A DNA stretch of 64,000 bases from Neoechinorhynchus agilis (GCA_051530055.1 CM121343.1:6882001-6946000); one strand, 5' to 3'. Positions 42,250 through 53,978 are shown, counted from the stretch's first letter. Program-made: numbers and translations. Notes: generated by a model not told the origin, from the letters alone.

Positions 42250-44985
42250 GTAAAGTCTTGTGGACGAGGGGTCTACGTCGTAATAAAATTCTTTTAAAAA
42301 CTTACAAGCAACGTCGTTGCCAATCTTTTCGGAAAAGTATCTATTCTTGGATGATGGATATTGCGACGGATCAGATTCTCCTCCCAGCCCTATACCTCCA
42401 AGAAGGCTCAGGACGATCTCAGCATCAGATAGGTTTCGCCGAAATTCCAAATTACATCACAATGTGTTCAAATCGCCTACAATCGACGCTGCTGATGCAG
42501 ATAATTTGAACGCGCCACTTATCGATCATTATCGACCTGAGAAGACCAACGCTACCGGGCTCCCACGCGTCTCTACTGGTTTGTGTCCTGTTTGCGGTAG
42601 GTCTTTTAAATTAACCAATCTGGGGGTTTTGTTTTTCAATGGTCCCGGGATCCGCTGTAGTAAGTCTGGTTCTCCACCACAATTAACCGAACCTTTAGTG
42701 CCTGAGACCTCTCAGATCACCATCGACTCTATTTCTATACCTGATATAGTGCGGGTTCTGCCCAGGAACGTCCTGAAACGGATCACTAAAGGCGCGCGAT
42801 ATCTGGTCGCCAAACCATTTACGGGATTCCCCAACGAATGCCTCCAAAAGAACCACGGCTGTTCGCCTCCCCGCGCTTAATCCTCTGCACCAGCGGTGAT
42901 TCTGGGGTGTCTTTGACATCAACAATCAAGGAAAGGTTAGCCTCCTTTGCGCACAAATATTTAGCGATTTTGAAAGGAATCTCCGCGAGGTTCGTAAGAG
43001 ACGCACGAAGGAAGAGTTTCGCTGCCGTTTTTCAAAGCGATCACTGACTGAACGTGTCTCCTCGAAGCTTGCGAACGGAGATGTTCGGGGGGCTGTTCGG
43101 TTATTGTTATCCTCCGACAGTTTCGCAAAAGGAGACAGCGAGACGCTACAAATACTCCGGTCGAAGCACCCATGTAGTAGCGGAAGTTTTGAAATTCCAT
43201 CTCCTCCCATACAAGACAGGACGCCCACTCAAATTTCAGAGTTACAAAAGGCAATCTCATCTTTTGCAAATGGTTCGGGTCACGGGCTTGACGGGCTAAG
43301 GCCTCAGCGCCTAAAGGACATGATGTCCTTTTCAACTGGTGAAGCAGCTCTCCCTAGGAAGTGCGCTTTCTCGAATAGTCCACCGCCTGACGGGAGAGGA
43401 CCTGAACCCCGTTGCAAGGGACCTATTTTTCGGAGCCTCATTGTGTGCGCTCACAAAAAAAGAAGGTGGGATCCGTCCCATCGCCGTATCTTCGACGATA
43501 CGTCGACTTGCAGGAAAAATTCTCTGTAAACGTATCACAGAGAAAACCGAGCAACAACTACGCCCAGTCCAACTGCGCATACTGCAAGGCAGAAGCTATA
43601 GTCCACGCTCTCCGAAACTTTACTACGAGGATTTCAGAGCCGTGCGTGATTCTAAAGTGTGATTTTCAGAATGCCTTTAACTCTCTCAATAGAGAAACCA
43701 TGTTCCGCGCAATTAGGGATCATGCCCCAGAAGCCTTCTAGTATTTTCTCAATGCCTACGGGACGGCGACTCCTTTGCTTTTCGAAGACCACCTCATTGG
43801 GTCCGAAATAGGAGTGCAGCAAGGAGATCCCCTCGGTCCAATCGCATTCTCCCTTACAGTAAATCCAATAGCACATTCTCTCCATTCCAGCTTCAACGCT
43901 TGGTACTTGGATGACGCTACGCTCGGAGGTGATCCCTCCGTTGTACTGCCCGATTTGGAGACGCTGATTAGCGAGACCTCGAAGATGGGCATTAAGCTCA
44001 ATGCTGGAAAATGTGAGCTCCTTTTATTGAATATTGGAGATGCCACCAAAGTCAAAGAACTAATGGCTAGGTTCGAGGCCGTAGCTCCAGGTCTAAAATT
44101 CGTGACTCGGGAGCAACTCAGCCTCCTGGGTAGTTGCATCTTTGATTCAAATGTGGAAGCTGAAATCGGCCGTATCATTCCGAAACTATCGTTGCTGTGA
44201 CTTTCAGGTTCTCGCTATGGGGTCGTCCGAGCTAGAATGTTGGCAGTTTCAACACGAGAATCTGGGGCGTGGTTGGAGGCTGTTCCTCTTGCATCATTGG
44301 GAACTCTTCTTACTGATGAGGTAACGAGGATCGCAGTATCCTTAAGAGTTGGTCTCCCGATATGCAAGCTCCATCACTGTCGATGTGGGTCTTTGGTTGA
44401 TGTTTTCGGGCGACACGGTCTGGTCTACAGAAGGTCAGGAGGAAGGTTCTCCCGCCATTCTAAGATCAACAGCGTAATTTCTCAGGCGTTGAGAACGGCG
44501 AACTTCCTGAAGATCCTGGAACCCGCCCACCTTTGTCGACTAGACGGCAGTAGGCCCGATGGAATTTCGGTCTTACCGTGGCGGGAGGGCAAATGCCTTC
44601 TCTGGGACGCCACGTGTGTGGGCACCCTCGCAGCCAGCAATATCCGCTACTCCCTCGAAATCGCCGGTGGTGCCGCCATTGCAGCGGAAGGGAGGAAAAT
44701 ACACAAATATATTCAGTTGTCGAGGGCTCACTATTTTGTCCCCTTTGGGGTAGAGACGTATGGAGCGCTCGGCAGCTCGGCACTCTCTCTGCGCCAGGAT
44801 CTCTCGAAGAAATTGAGAGAGGCAACCGGAGACTCGAGAGCAGGCGTATTCCTTCGAAAAAAAATCTCGCTGGCAGTACCACGAGACAATGCTGCCAGCG
44901 TGATGGCGACGGTCGAGGAAGGACAAAAGCTAGAATTTGGCGGGAGGTGGTGAGTGAGCTTAAAACAGATTGTTTGAATTGTTAA
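42250..44985 (+). mobile_element. RLE-type non-LTR retrotransposon, nearly full length, decayed
   Basis: In order: N-terminal zinc finger CPVCGRSFKLTNLG (about 42585); VLPRNVLKRITKGAR; FANGSGHGLDGLRPQRLKDM (about 43270); KKEGGIRPIAVSSTIRRLAG (about 43460); CDFQNAFNSLNRETMFRA; GVQQGDPLGPIAFSL (about 43815); WYLDDATLGGD (YLDD near 43907); thumb; then a CCHC-like finger CRCGSLVDVFGRHGLVY (its last C is Y) and the nuclease RPDGISVLPW..LLWDATC (about 44550-44620). A YLDD RT followed by a CCHC finger and a PD..D nuclease is the R2-group (RLE) architecture. At least four frame changes separate the pieces. Related fragments occur at 8.6, 31.2, 41.8, 51.1, 51.5 and 58.9 kb. Confidence 0.85.
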
Positions 44986-45791
44986 AAATGTATTATGTTG
45001 GTAAAAAAAATTGAGTGCTGAATCTTATAAATAATATCGAAAGGAACCTTGATTTTCTGTAATACCTTATGGAAAATGATCGTTCTAAGGCACCGAATAC
45101 TTTAATCAAATTTAATTGGTAGTTTTTTAGTGTATGTTGGAAGGTTAAGAAGGTGTAATTTTATTAGTTTTAAAATTGATATCTACATGTTTGCACCAGA
45201 GTTTGAGACCCGCAAATATGCTTAGTAGAAGCGATCTTCAGTACTTCAATTCTTAGTGATTGAACCGATAATGTGATCCATATTAAAAAAAATGCCCGCG
45301 CTTGATCTTAGTCCATTTGCGCTAGGTCATTTTTTCTAAATTCAACAGAAAAAAATGTGGTATGAAGTCCGCAGATTAGTTGGTTATAATTTCCTTGGCT
45401 CGGTTTTAGATGTTAAGGCTTGTCATTATGGCGATTCTATTGAGATCCAGAAATTGCTCCTATCGACAAAGTCGGAGGTATGCGCCCGAGGGTCAGGTAC
45501 ACACCTATAGAGATTTTCAAAGCACAAGAAGGTTACTAGCAGCTCTCCTCTGTTCGAGCTTCTTGATAAACTTTTAAGAAATTGCAGATTCGGCGAGTTC
45601 ATGTGAAAAAAGTTGTTATTACTTCTCAATAATTTTTGGGAAGGAGTACAGTGTCTTTTCAAATAAGAAACCTTAGTCCCTTGCACAATCGGCAGACAAT
45701 AGAAAGCTTTATTTGTTAAAAGTCGTCAAATAGGCTGCTGAATGGGTCAATAAGTGGATTTTTGAAGTCGACGAGCGGTAAGTTTGGTCTG
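44986..45791. other. Spacer with a module D scrap
   Basis: 45012-45085 (AATAATATCGAAAGGAACCT) copies the end of module D (30510-30575). The remainder shows no gene; it is the 3' flank of the kinase gene. Confidence 0.5.
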
Positions 45792-46760
45792 TTATCGGTC
45801 GGATAAATGCCGCTTATAGATCATGGCAACCTTTTGTTGGAACAGATTCCACCAGTCAATATCTTTGAAGAACTTGTGAGCCTTCATCCCATCAATTCCG
45901 CAATTTCCACATCCATATCGCCTATTTGGATTAATTTTCAAAAGTCCGATGACGAGATCCCGTAGCTCGGATGAGAAATGTTCAGGAACTTTGAACCTCC
46001 CGGATTGAGCTTTAGCAATGATCCTTATAATATCTGATGCCACAAAGGGCGTGGAACCTGCATTGAGCTCGTATGCCAAAACGCCAAGAGACCACCAATC
46101 GCAACATGTTGTATATCCAAGTCGTCCGGACACTTCTGGGGCCATGTATTGTGGAGTTCCACAAATAGTCATCGCTTTCTCGTTTAGGAATTTAGCGAAT
46201 CCGAAATCAGTTACTTTTATATAGCCGCTATCTTCTACCAAAATGTTCTCAGCCTTAATATCCCTATGGACAACACTAATTTGATGCAAGTAATCCAAAG
46301 CGAGGACAATCTGAGCTAGTACCAATCTACTTTCGTCTTCAATAAATCGTAGTTTTGCATGAAAATGTTCAAACAAGTTGCCGGTCGGTATTAAGCTCAT
46401 CACAATGTATAAATGGCCACTATCCTTATAAGATCCCAAGAAGTCTACAATATTAGAATGAAATATACTACTCAGTATTGTTTTTTCGTTGATTGTTCGC
46501 TTAATTTGGCTGGTTTGGATAAGAGATCTCTTCTCAAAAATCTTTACGGCACAGTGATCGTGATCTTTGGTACCAGCAGCGACTAATCCAAAAGCACCTC
46601 GGCCAATGATCGTATGAAGGACAATACCACTGGTGTCGAAATTTGGAGACGGTGATGGATTATAGAATTTTTGACGAAAATATATTTTAGCGTAAGCGTC
46701 GAAGCTGTCGAAGCTGCTAAAAAGCTTCCAATCACGAAGTTCATTTGGCACCATTGACAT
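45792..46760 (-). CDS. AGC-family protein kinase, PKA catalytic-like, intronless
   Basis: 322 aa from ATG 46760. All catalytic elements are present: glycine loop GRGAFG (53-58), lysine in CAVKIFEK (73), alphaC glutamate near 92, HRDIKAEN (165-172), DFG (185-187), activation-loop threonine in MTICGTPQYMAPE (198, matching PKA T197), DWWSLG. The N-terminal WKLFSSFDSFDAYAKIYFRQ resembles the PKA A-helix region. The C tail stops soon after the kinase core, lacking the FTEF-type hydrophobic motif, so regulation in cis must differ. Every other sizeable single-copy gene here has short introns; absence of introns suggests a retrocopy or a fast-evolving paralogue. A TTTTTGCAG acceptor-like site lies about 75 nt upstream, compatible with a 5' UTR intron. 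Confidence 0.88.
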   Translation of the reverse strand: MSMVPNELRDWKLFSSFDSFDAYAKIYFRQKFYNPSPSPNFDTSGIVLHTIIGRGAFGLVAAGTKDHDHCAVKIFEKRSLIQTSQIKRTINEKTILSSIFHSNIVDFLGSYKDSGHLYIVMSLIPTGNLFEHFHAKLRFIEDESRLVLAQIVLALDYLHQISVVHRDIKAENILVEDSGYIKVTDFGFAKFLNEKAMTICGTPQYMAPEVSGRLGYTTCCDWWSLGVLAYELNAGSTPFVASDIIRIIAKAQSGRFKVPEHFSSELRDLVIGLLKINPNRRYGCGNCGIDGMKAHKFFKDIDWWNLFQQKVAMIYKRHLSDR

Positions 46761-46949
46761 CAGATGATCTTTATGAGGTGAAACAAACAAACAAGTAGAA
46801 AGTCAGCTTTAGTTGATTCGTTGCCATGACTGCAAAAACTTTTTATTGTTCAAAAAGGCAGGGAAATTTTGTCGTTCAAATGAAAATTATTTAGAATTTA
46901 GACACGAGAAAAATGCTTCTTGCCAATAAAAGATAAATACGAGTTAAGA

Positions 46950-47400
46950 AACCTTGCGCCGAGTTTTTACATACCGAGTTTTTCAATTTACAATGTGGGA
47001 TTTATTGAAAATCGCGAACTTCATCGATGTTCAGCACAATGACCAAAAGCCACGGCGCAGTATAGAAAAGATCTCTATGGTCAAGAAACCGGAACCACGG
47101 CGAAACTATAGCATGCCATCCCAATCGCGGTTTCTAGACAAAGCCGGTAACCTACTGAAGAGCGATATAATTATCTTATTAGCACGCGATCAGGTGGTTC
47201 CAGCTTTTGTGTAATTCAATGGAGAGAAGAGATGAAAAACTGATAATTCAAGGAATCGATTCGGAGAATAACCGATTCTCAAAATAAAAATATATCAATG
47301 AAAAGTTCACTAGTGACGTTCGAAAGCTGCTGCAGCGATCGGGAATGGTTGTCCGAATTGTCCAAAGAAGAGCGTTTAGACGAATCTTGACAAGAATCTG
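46950..47400 (+). repeat. Repeat shared with 54600-54940
   Basis: GTCAAGAAACCGGAACCACG, AAGCCGGTAACCTA..GAAGAGCGATATAA and TCACTAGTGACGTT recur at 54612-54870; the right end continues into the start of module A (GAATCTTGACAAGAATCTGG). An 86-aa plus frame (46954-47214) is not kept in the other copy. Confidence 0.7.
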
Positions 47401-47639
47401 GATATCGTGGTGGGAATTAGAGTTTATTGCTTGCGGGAGCGCTTGTAATGTTGGGTCTTTCCTCCGGTTCATTTCAAGTTATGATATCCGAGAAGATTGG
47501 GCAGCATGGAAAAAAGGAGTGTAGATATAGGGAGGTGCGAGGTCAAAGGAGGATGAAACGAATTAGGATTACGAATGTTGTTCTCGTGTGAAAAGGGAGC
47601 GACATGTGGAAGAAATTGTGGTGGTTGGGTTGAGAGACG

Positions 47640-48360
47640 TTTTTATTGTTTTAAGAAAATAGTATCAAGGCATTCGATGGGAGAAGGAAAGTCAATTGTG
47701 CAAATTTTAGATGCTCTTTTGTGAAGAATTTCAAGACGACGGATTTGAGATTTGGAAAGGTTGCAAAATACGGGGTAACCGTAGGTGAGGGATGGTAAGA
47801 CAAAGCAGAAGTAAAATTTGTAAAGATCGGTTGAAGGGATTCCTGTGCCGGAAGCTCGAGGGAGAGAGTGATGTGCGAGTCCCATTTGAATTTTGATTGA
47901 AATTGGATACTCAGAATTCTTAGGAAGATGAATCGTAGGATGTCATTTAGAAGCTCAGGGGATGATGTGGTGTTGCGGGAGAGTAAAGGGATCATTTCGA
48001 TGCATTTAAAGAAATTCAGGTGGACTTTGTGATTGGTGCAGAAATCTTTTATATGTGAGATTTCTTTAGAGGTTAAAGAAACGGAGAGGTGGGGTGGTGA
48101 ATTGGTGATAAGGGTGATATCGTCGGCGTATGGGAAGAGTTTAGAGTTAGAGGAGAGAGGTTTAAAGTCGTTTAGCAAAATATTAAAGAAAAGTGGTGAC
48201 AGCACAGCACCTTGAGGTACGCCTTTGGTGCGGGATAGGCTGATTGAGGAGGTAGAAGAGCAGTGAATGTATTGTTTGCGATTGTGAAGATAAAATTCGA
48301 GCCCGCGGATCTCCCACAAGTTGAGACCAAAGGAGGGACGGTGGAAAGATTTTGTGATGA
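47640..48360 (-). mobile_element. LINE reverse-transcriptase fragment, family 2
   Basis: Minus-strand frame of 222 aa: LEFYLHNRKQYIHCSS, RTKGVPQGAVLSPLFFNILL, then LFPYADDITLITNSPP (YADD at about 48130-48119), SLTSKEISHIKDFCTNHKVH. After a frame change, YKFYFCFVLPSLTYGYPVFC and RRLEILHKRASKIC give the thumb and C-terminal region. A jockey/I-like non-LTR element distinct from the 28.1-kb RT. Truncated at both ends; it adjoins module B at 48412. Confidence 0.8.
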
Positions 48361-49183
48361 GTTCTTAAGTTAATAGATACGAAAAGAAAAGAGTTTGTAT
48401 CTCCTGTTAAGAAGGAGGGAGGCTGCGATTGCTGAAATAAAATTTACTTTCTCTCAATGTAGTCAATTTAATCATTAATCTTCAATTCTGTGAGTTAGCG
48501 AAACAGTGACTTACGGTTTGTTTTGAATTTCCTAGCATTCTGTTTGGAATTCTCTGGATTTTGTGCTTTCACGGTGCCATGCGTCGTTCTCACTTTAATT
48601 ACGAACTTTAGTCTAAAACGATGAAATGAGTGCGTTAACGTATTTTAAACTCTTATTGAAAGAAGAGAACAACTCAATAAATGGATAAACCTTTAAAGCT
48701 CCGTTCACATGCCTCAAAGATTAGAGTAAGAGGTGAGTTTGGCTAACTTACTGATTTCAATATCACTAAATGCAGAGAAGATGCTCGTCGCATTGAAGAA
48801 ATCACTGTTACTTTTATTTTAGATCCGCATTAAATAGATAATATAAATTAAATCGAGGCTCTCTCCGAAGATTGATTGCGCTACATAAAAATCGTTAAAA
48901 GTTTATTGTCGCCAGTAATTCGAGAATATCTCTAAAGAATACATATTTGCGTCCTCCGAGGCAACTGATTCCTCAAGCATCTTAAAAATAAGAAGGACAT
49001 TTCACGTTTCATTTTAAATATTTCCTTTTAATTCTTTTCAAGTAAGTAAAAATATTCAAGTGAAAAGCCAGCATTCAACTTTTTTAAATTCTGTGAATGT
49101 TTTAATTGATTAAAAAATCATTCATGTCTTTTGTGAGGCGAGTGTAAAAAGATGAAATTTATTTTTACCAAAATGACAATTTC

Positions 49184-49512
49184 TCACTTCGACAAAATCA
49201 TTCTCCTCTTTTTCAAAGCGAATACAGCAATCCGAGCATGATTTGATTGTAGACCAAATTTTTCAATTAATAAATTAATTTTTTGTGTCGTCGAATGATT
49301 TTTTAGCATCTCTTCTAAAGCAACGATCGAATCTATTCCGCTTTCTTCGAATTTATGAAGACTTCGTTTTCCTACTCCTGGAACACAAAGCAGATCCTTG
49401 TGATCGAATTCGCGATTGAGAAAGCAATCGATCTTTGCCGAAAAAAGAATTGATCCATGTTTGGATCCACCTCCTTACAGCATTTTGCGGATCTCGTTTC
49501 GTTTTCGTTCAT
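49184..49512 (-). pseudogene. BAF-like gene, copy 2 (frameshifted)
   Basis: Six-A version of the run that is seven A in the open copy, plus substitutions (ATGACC to ATGAAC at the start; TAGACC..AATTAATAAA change). The domain part is otherwise kept. Confidence 0.55.
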
Positions 49513-49649
49513 CGGTTAATTCGATTTTGTCAATGATGAGCCATTGTGTATAATGTTGCTATGGCAACGATACCGAGATGCTGGCAGTACGCGAACCCCA
49601 AATTTTTCTTGAACTAGCAAACTTTTCGCAACCTACCGTTGCAACGGTT

Positions 49650-50170
49650 TGTGGCAGACTGTAAACCCTTTCAAGGACCTCTGGTTCTTTACGTCCATCA
49701 TAAACAACCAAATAAAGAAATCAACGAAGTGTCCCATAATCTATATTAGGAGGTTCCGACTAAAAGGTGGCCGCAAACGATTGTTATTCAATCTAATCTC
49801 ATGCTTCCGAGACCGATCCTTTATCAACGCTACTTGGCCCATTGGCTAAAAACGATATCCCTAGGATCTCATCCATTACACATTTCGCCGATAAACTGAA
49901 GGTCCACTAATCAACCTGCAGTACGCAATGTTCTTCAATGAATTTATTGGATCTTATTTTGACTTTCAAGACGTGGAAGTGACTATTGGTAATTAAGATT
50001 CGAATTTCCTCGTCTCTGATCTGTCACCTGATCTGGATCAAACAGATCGCAAAAGTTATGAAGATAAATTACGATGCTGCATTATTTTTATCCTGAAATC
50101 CAAGAAAACGGCGAATCCGATACCGAAAGCCGTTTTCCTCTGGCAAGAAAAACAGAAGGATCCCCTACGA
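49650..50170 (+). mobile_element. ORF1-like fragment, copy C2
   Basis: Same decayed frames as 29440-29965 (RLKGGRKRLLFNLI, LSPDLDQTDR, IIFILKSKKTANPI). Part of module C/D copy 2. Confidence 0.5.
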
Positions 50171-50324
50171 TAATATTTAATATTCTTTAAATAAGACCGT
50201 TACCCATTGTAAGATGTTGGGATCTTTGAATAAATTCTATAATTTTATTCATTGTCGCATTAAAATGAGTAATAATGAAAAAAACCTGTTTTTCTGGGGA
50301 GCGAAATCTGTACCAAAAAATCTA

Positions 50325-50636
50325 TTTTGTTGATTCTCCACTCTTTTATACAAGGACGAGGATTTCTGGAAATTAGTTAAATATCTTCTCGGAAGACGGG
50401 ATTTAGTTAATGGATTTATACAAGATTTGTTTAAATTAGTAACTAAGTTTGCTTCTTTAAGAGAAATCGAAAGCTTGTTAAAATACAAAGTCATATTATT
50501 CAATAAGATGTTTCATAGTCTGGAGGAGCAGAATGGAAAAATGTTATCAGCGTATACTACCGGCTGTATATTTTTGAAGCCTTTCATTGATTTGAATATA
50601 AAAATTATGACTATCCAAAAAAGGGCGGGAGATTAA
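50325..50636 (+). CDS. Unrecognised small ORF of module D, copy 2
   Basis: Second open copy of the KDEDFWKLVKYLLGRRDLVN frame (see copy 1 at 30110). Differs by few residues (DD to ED; FHKM to FNKM). Confidence 0.3.
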
Positions 50637-50732
50637 AGAGTCATGAGACAAGCCAATTCTGGAGTAAAGTTTTGAAGACGAGGGGTCTACGTCGTAATAA
50701 AATTCTTTATAATCAATTGAGTGTTGAATCTT

Positions 50733-51005
50733 TTAAATAATATCGAAAGGAACCTTGATTTCCTGTAAAACCTTATAAAAAATGATTGTTTTGATTCGAT
50801 ATAATCGAAAATAGTTAATATAATCTACGGCTATCTGGGTTTTGACAATCTTAATTGAAACATTTTTCATTCTTTTAGCCTGTTGGTATGCAGATATGCC
50901 ATAAATCTGCCGTATATATTTAAAAATGAAACTGCTCACGATTGGTAAGTAATGGCGACAAAAATTATGTAAATTTATTACACGATTCTCATCCAAACAC
51001 TTCAA
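50733..51005 (-). CDS. Unrecognised 90-aa ORF of module D, copy 2
   Basis: Second copy of the frame at 30520-30792, open, with substitutions shared with copy 3 (AKRMKNVSIK). The shared changes group D2 with D3. Confidence 0.25.
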   Translation of the reverse strand: MKCLDENRVINLHNFCRHYLPIVSSFIFKYIRQIYGISAYQQAKRMKNVSIKIVKTQIAVDYINYFRLYRIKTIIFYKVLQEIKVPFDII

Positions 51006-51109
51006 GACAAATATATTAACTAATGCTTCGTTGTTTATACAAGAATTCTCATTGGATTCTTATAAATTCTTCATCCAAACATTTCAAGAAAAAAATATAA
51101 ACTAATGCT

Positions 51110-51340
51110 TGTGGCGGGAGGGCAAATGCCTTCTCTGGACCGCCACGTGTGTTGACACCCCCGTAGTCAGCAACATCCGCTACTCCCTCGAAATCGCCGG
51201 TGGTGCCGCCAGTGCAGCGGAAAGGAGGAAAATACGGAAATATATTCAGTTATCGAAGGCTCACTATTTTGTCCCCTTTGGGGTAGAGACGTATGGAGCG
51301 CTCGGCAGCTCGGCACTCTCTCTGCTCCAGGATCTCTCAT
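51110..51340 (+). mobile_element. RLE nuclease fragment replacing part of the 80-bp array
   Basis: WREGKCLLWTATCVDTPVVS, then YIQLSKAHYFVPFGVETYGA and SALSLLQDLS, cut off inside the element and followed by array sequence (CATTGGATTCTTATAGAGGC). The equivalent stretch in module copy 1 (30895-31010) is array only. D to T in the WDATC box removes a likely catalytic Asp. Same sequence type as 58937-59340. Confidence 0.75.
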
Positions 51341-51517
51341 TGGATTCTTATAGAGGCTTCATCCAAACATTTCAAGAAAAATGCCTTCCACCTGATATAC
51401 GTCCTAAAGGGCAAATGTTTGTAAAATGACGTGTTTTAGATATCTGAAGGAGGCCCACGCTCAGGCCCAAAATTAACCGATAGCGACGAAAATTCTAAGG
51501 AAAAAGTTTTGTCTTGA

Positions 51518-52325
51518 CCAAGACTTTGTGGTGGCAGTTGAAGAATGGTTCCAGCGGACAGGCGCTGACCAAGTTCCCGTGAATGGCCTCAGGCAGTCGA
51601 TCTGGGACAGATCTCTCGTCGCGAGAGCTCATAGTTCTCTACTTTCAGGTTCTCGCTATGATGTCGTCCGAGCTAGATTGTTGGCAGTTTCGACGCGAGA
51701 ATCAGTGGCGCGGTGGGAGGCTGTTCCTCGGGCATCTGTGGGAACTCTTTTCACTGATGAGGTAACGAGGATCACGGTGTCCATAAGAATTGGTCTCCCG
51801 ATATGCACTCCCCATCGCTGTCGATGTGGGTCTTCGGTTGACGCTTTCGGACGACAAAGTCTCATAGGCCGAAAGTCAGAAGGAAGGTTCTCATGCCATT
51901 CTGAGATCAACAGAGTAATTTCTCGGGCGTTGAGAACGGCGAACTTTCCCAGACGGTCGTCGACCTGACGGAATTTCGGTCTTTCCGTGGCGGGAGGGCA
52001 AATGCCTTCTCTTGGACGCCACGTCCCTCGCAGTAAGCAACATTCCCTACTCTCTCGAAATCGCTTGAGGTGCAGCGAAAGGGAGGAAGGTACGAAAATA
52101 TAGGGATTTAGCAAGGACCCACTATTTTGTTCCCTTCAGAGTAGAGACGTATGGAGCTCTCGGCCGCTCGGCACTCACTCTGCTCCAGGATCTCTCGAAG
52201 AAATTGCGAGAAGCGACCGGCGACGAACGAGCAAGTTTATTCCTGCGACAAAATATCTCGCTTGCAGTACAACGAGGCAATGCTGCCAGCGTGATAGCGA
52301 TAGCCGAGGAAAAAAATAACTCTTC
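51518..52325 (+). mobile_element. RLE-type retrotransposon 3' fragment (copy in module E2)
   Basis: Duplicate of 31180-31985 with a handful of base changes (for example ACGATCG to ACGGTCG at the frame stop, CCTTTGGGG to CCTTCAGAG). Encodes the same zinc-finger remnant and broken nuclease. Confidence 0.8.
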
Positions 52326-52369
52326 AAAAAACACTTTCTTTAGGCGGCGGATTTTTAACAGAATGGATA

Positions 52370-52648
52370 GTGTTCCACATCATAAAGAAGAATGCCATTA
52401 ACTTAAGTCGTCGCTTTCAATGCGGTAAAAGCAACTTTTCTCAAGATTTGTTCATCGAACTTCAAGATTTTCGACAATATAACGAGCAATCTTTAGCTGT
52501 GGCATTTTCTTTTTGCAAACTAAAATGTTATTCAAATGATGGAGGCCATCAGAGTATTAAAATAAAGTATAAAAGAAAATTATTAGAAGTGAACTTTTTT
52601 ATAGAACCGATTTGTTGCCCGTTGAGCAAACGTATAAAAAAGGTGTGA
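52370..52648 (+). CDS. Unrecognised 92-aa ORF of module E, copy 2
   Basis: Identical at protein level to 32032-32310. No family recognised. Confidence 0.2.
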   Translation: MFHIIKKNAINLSRRFQCGKSNFSQDLFIELQDFRQYNEQSLAVAFSFCKLKCYSNDGGHQSIKIKYKRKLLEVNFFIEPICCPLSKRIKKV

Positions 52649-53142
52649 TCCATTATTGCAATTTTTAACCGAAATTTTTTAGTATTAAAGGTAAAGAGCC
52701 AATGACAAGACGTTTATAAATTGGCGTTTTTACTTATTCGGAAATTGGAAGGTAGGAATTAGGCAACATCCCAACAGTTTACGCTTCAAAATTATGTAAT
52801 ATCCGAGCTCTGCGGAGAACGTTGTTTTAGAAGCTGAATGTTGCCGGAAAAAGTAAATTTGAAAAGAAAGCCTCGTTTAAGAAGTCACAACTGAAATCTA
52901 AAATTGTCGCGGACAAAAATAATGGCAGTTTTTGAGAAAATTAGATCATGACAATTATGCGCAATTGAAATTTTTTTTAAACATCACACAGGAATTGAAA
53001 GCAAAATAAAATGAACACCCGATGGATTTTTAATCGATCTTCGGTAAAATTGGAAAAGAAACAAATCGAAAATGGCCTTTAATTTTCGTACCCGACATTC
53101 ACGAGTTGCCAACTAAGTTTTATTAAGTCTAAAATTCTAAGA

Positions 53143-53922
53143 TCAACAACGGCAAGCGTTGCACTTATTGCAAACGTTTTGAGCTGCGTTCTTGTAACAA
53201 GAACGTAAGGGAGCCGAAATTGGTTTACGAATAACGTTCCCCTGTTTTTGGATGCTTGAACAGGTTTTGGAACTTCTTTCCTGACAAATCGGTTTTCGTA
53301 CAGTGTCCTGGCGACTTTCCTGGATTGAACTTTGCGCGATCTCCGATTTTGGTTGGATAAATGTTATTCGAATCGCTGGAATCGCAACGGCATGCGCTGA
53401 GGACGAGCTTTTCACCGATGGATCACAAACTGACTCCGGTTCGCGAGCTTCCTGCGGTTCATAGAATTGTGCTGGCTCACAAACTGACTCCGGTTCATAG
53501 AATTGTTCTGGTTCGCAAACTGATTCCGGTTCATAGAATTGTGCCGGCTCGCAAATTGACTCCGGTTCATAGAATTGCTCCGGTTCGCAGACTTCCTTCG
53601 GTTCACAAACTGACTTCGGACTGAACGCTGAAGTCCTTTGAGAACAACTTTGACAAACTGGCTCCGATTCGTCGAATTGTGCTGGTTCACAGATTGGTGC
53701 TTTTTGCGCTTTCATTCTCTGGGCAGGTTCCGGTTTACAAACTGCAAGTTCGGGACTGTTTGGTGTTCGTTGGACCACAACTTTGAATGTTTTAACGATA
53801 TTTTTAGCTGGTTCGGCAGCGCAGATTGGTTCTTGTCTACATTCTGCTGGATAACAGCAGTCTCCGTAGCAGGATGCAATGGCGATTAAAGCGGAAGTAA
53901 AAAAGAGAGCGTTGAAGTTCAT
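53143..53922 (-). CDS. Secreted Cys/Glu/Pro repeat protein, copy 2
   Basis: 259 aa, same architecture as the 32805-33584 copy: signal peptide (MNFNALFFTSALIAIASCYG), CCYPAEC in place of CCSPAEC, four FYEPES repeats, Cys-rich ends. All differences found lie in the first 25 residues, and the remaining protein appears identical, pointing to a very recent duplication or gene conversion. The TATA box and leader are also identical. Confidence 0.85.
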   Translation of the reverse strand: MNFNALFFTSALIAIASCYGDCCYPAECRQEPICAAEPAKNIVKTFKVVVQRTPNSPELAVCKPEPAQRMKAQKAPICEPAQFDESEPVCQSCSQRTSAFSPKSVCEPKEVCEPEQFYEPESICEPAQFYEPESVCEPEQFYEPESVCEPAQFYEPQEAREPESVCDPSVKSSSSAHAVAIPAIRITFIQPKSEIAQSSIQESRQDTVRKPICQERSSKTCSSIQKQGNVIRKPISAPLRSCYKNAAQNVCNKCNACRC

Positions 53923-53978
53923 TTGAGTTCACGAGTTTGCTATTGATGATCAATGATCAATCGACTCGATCTGCCCCC

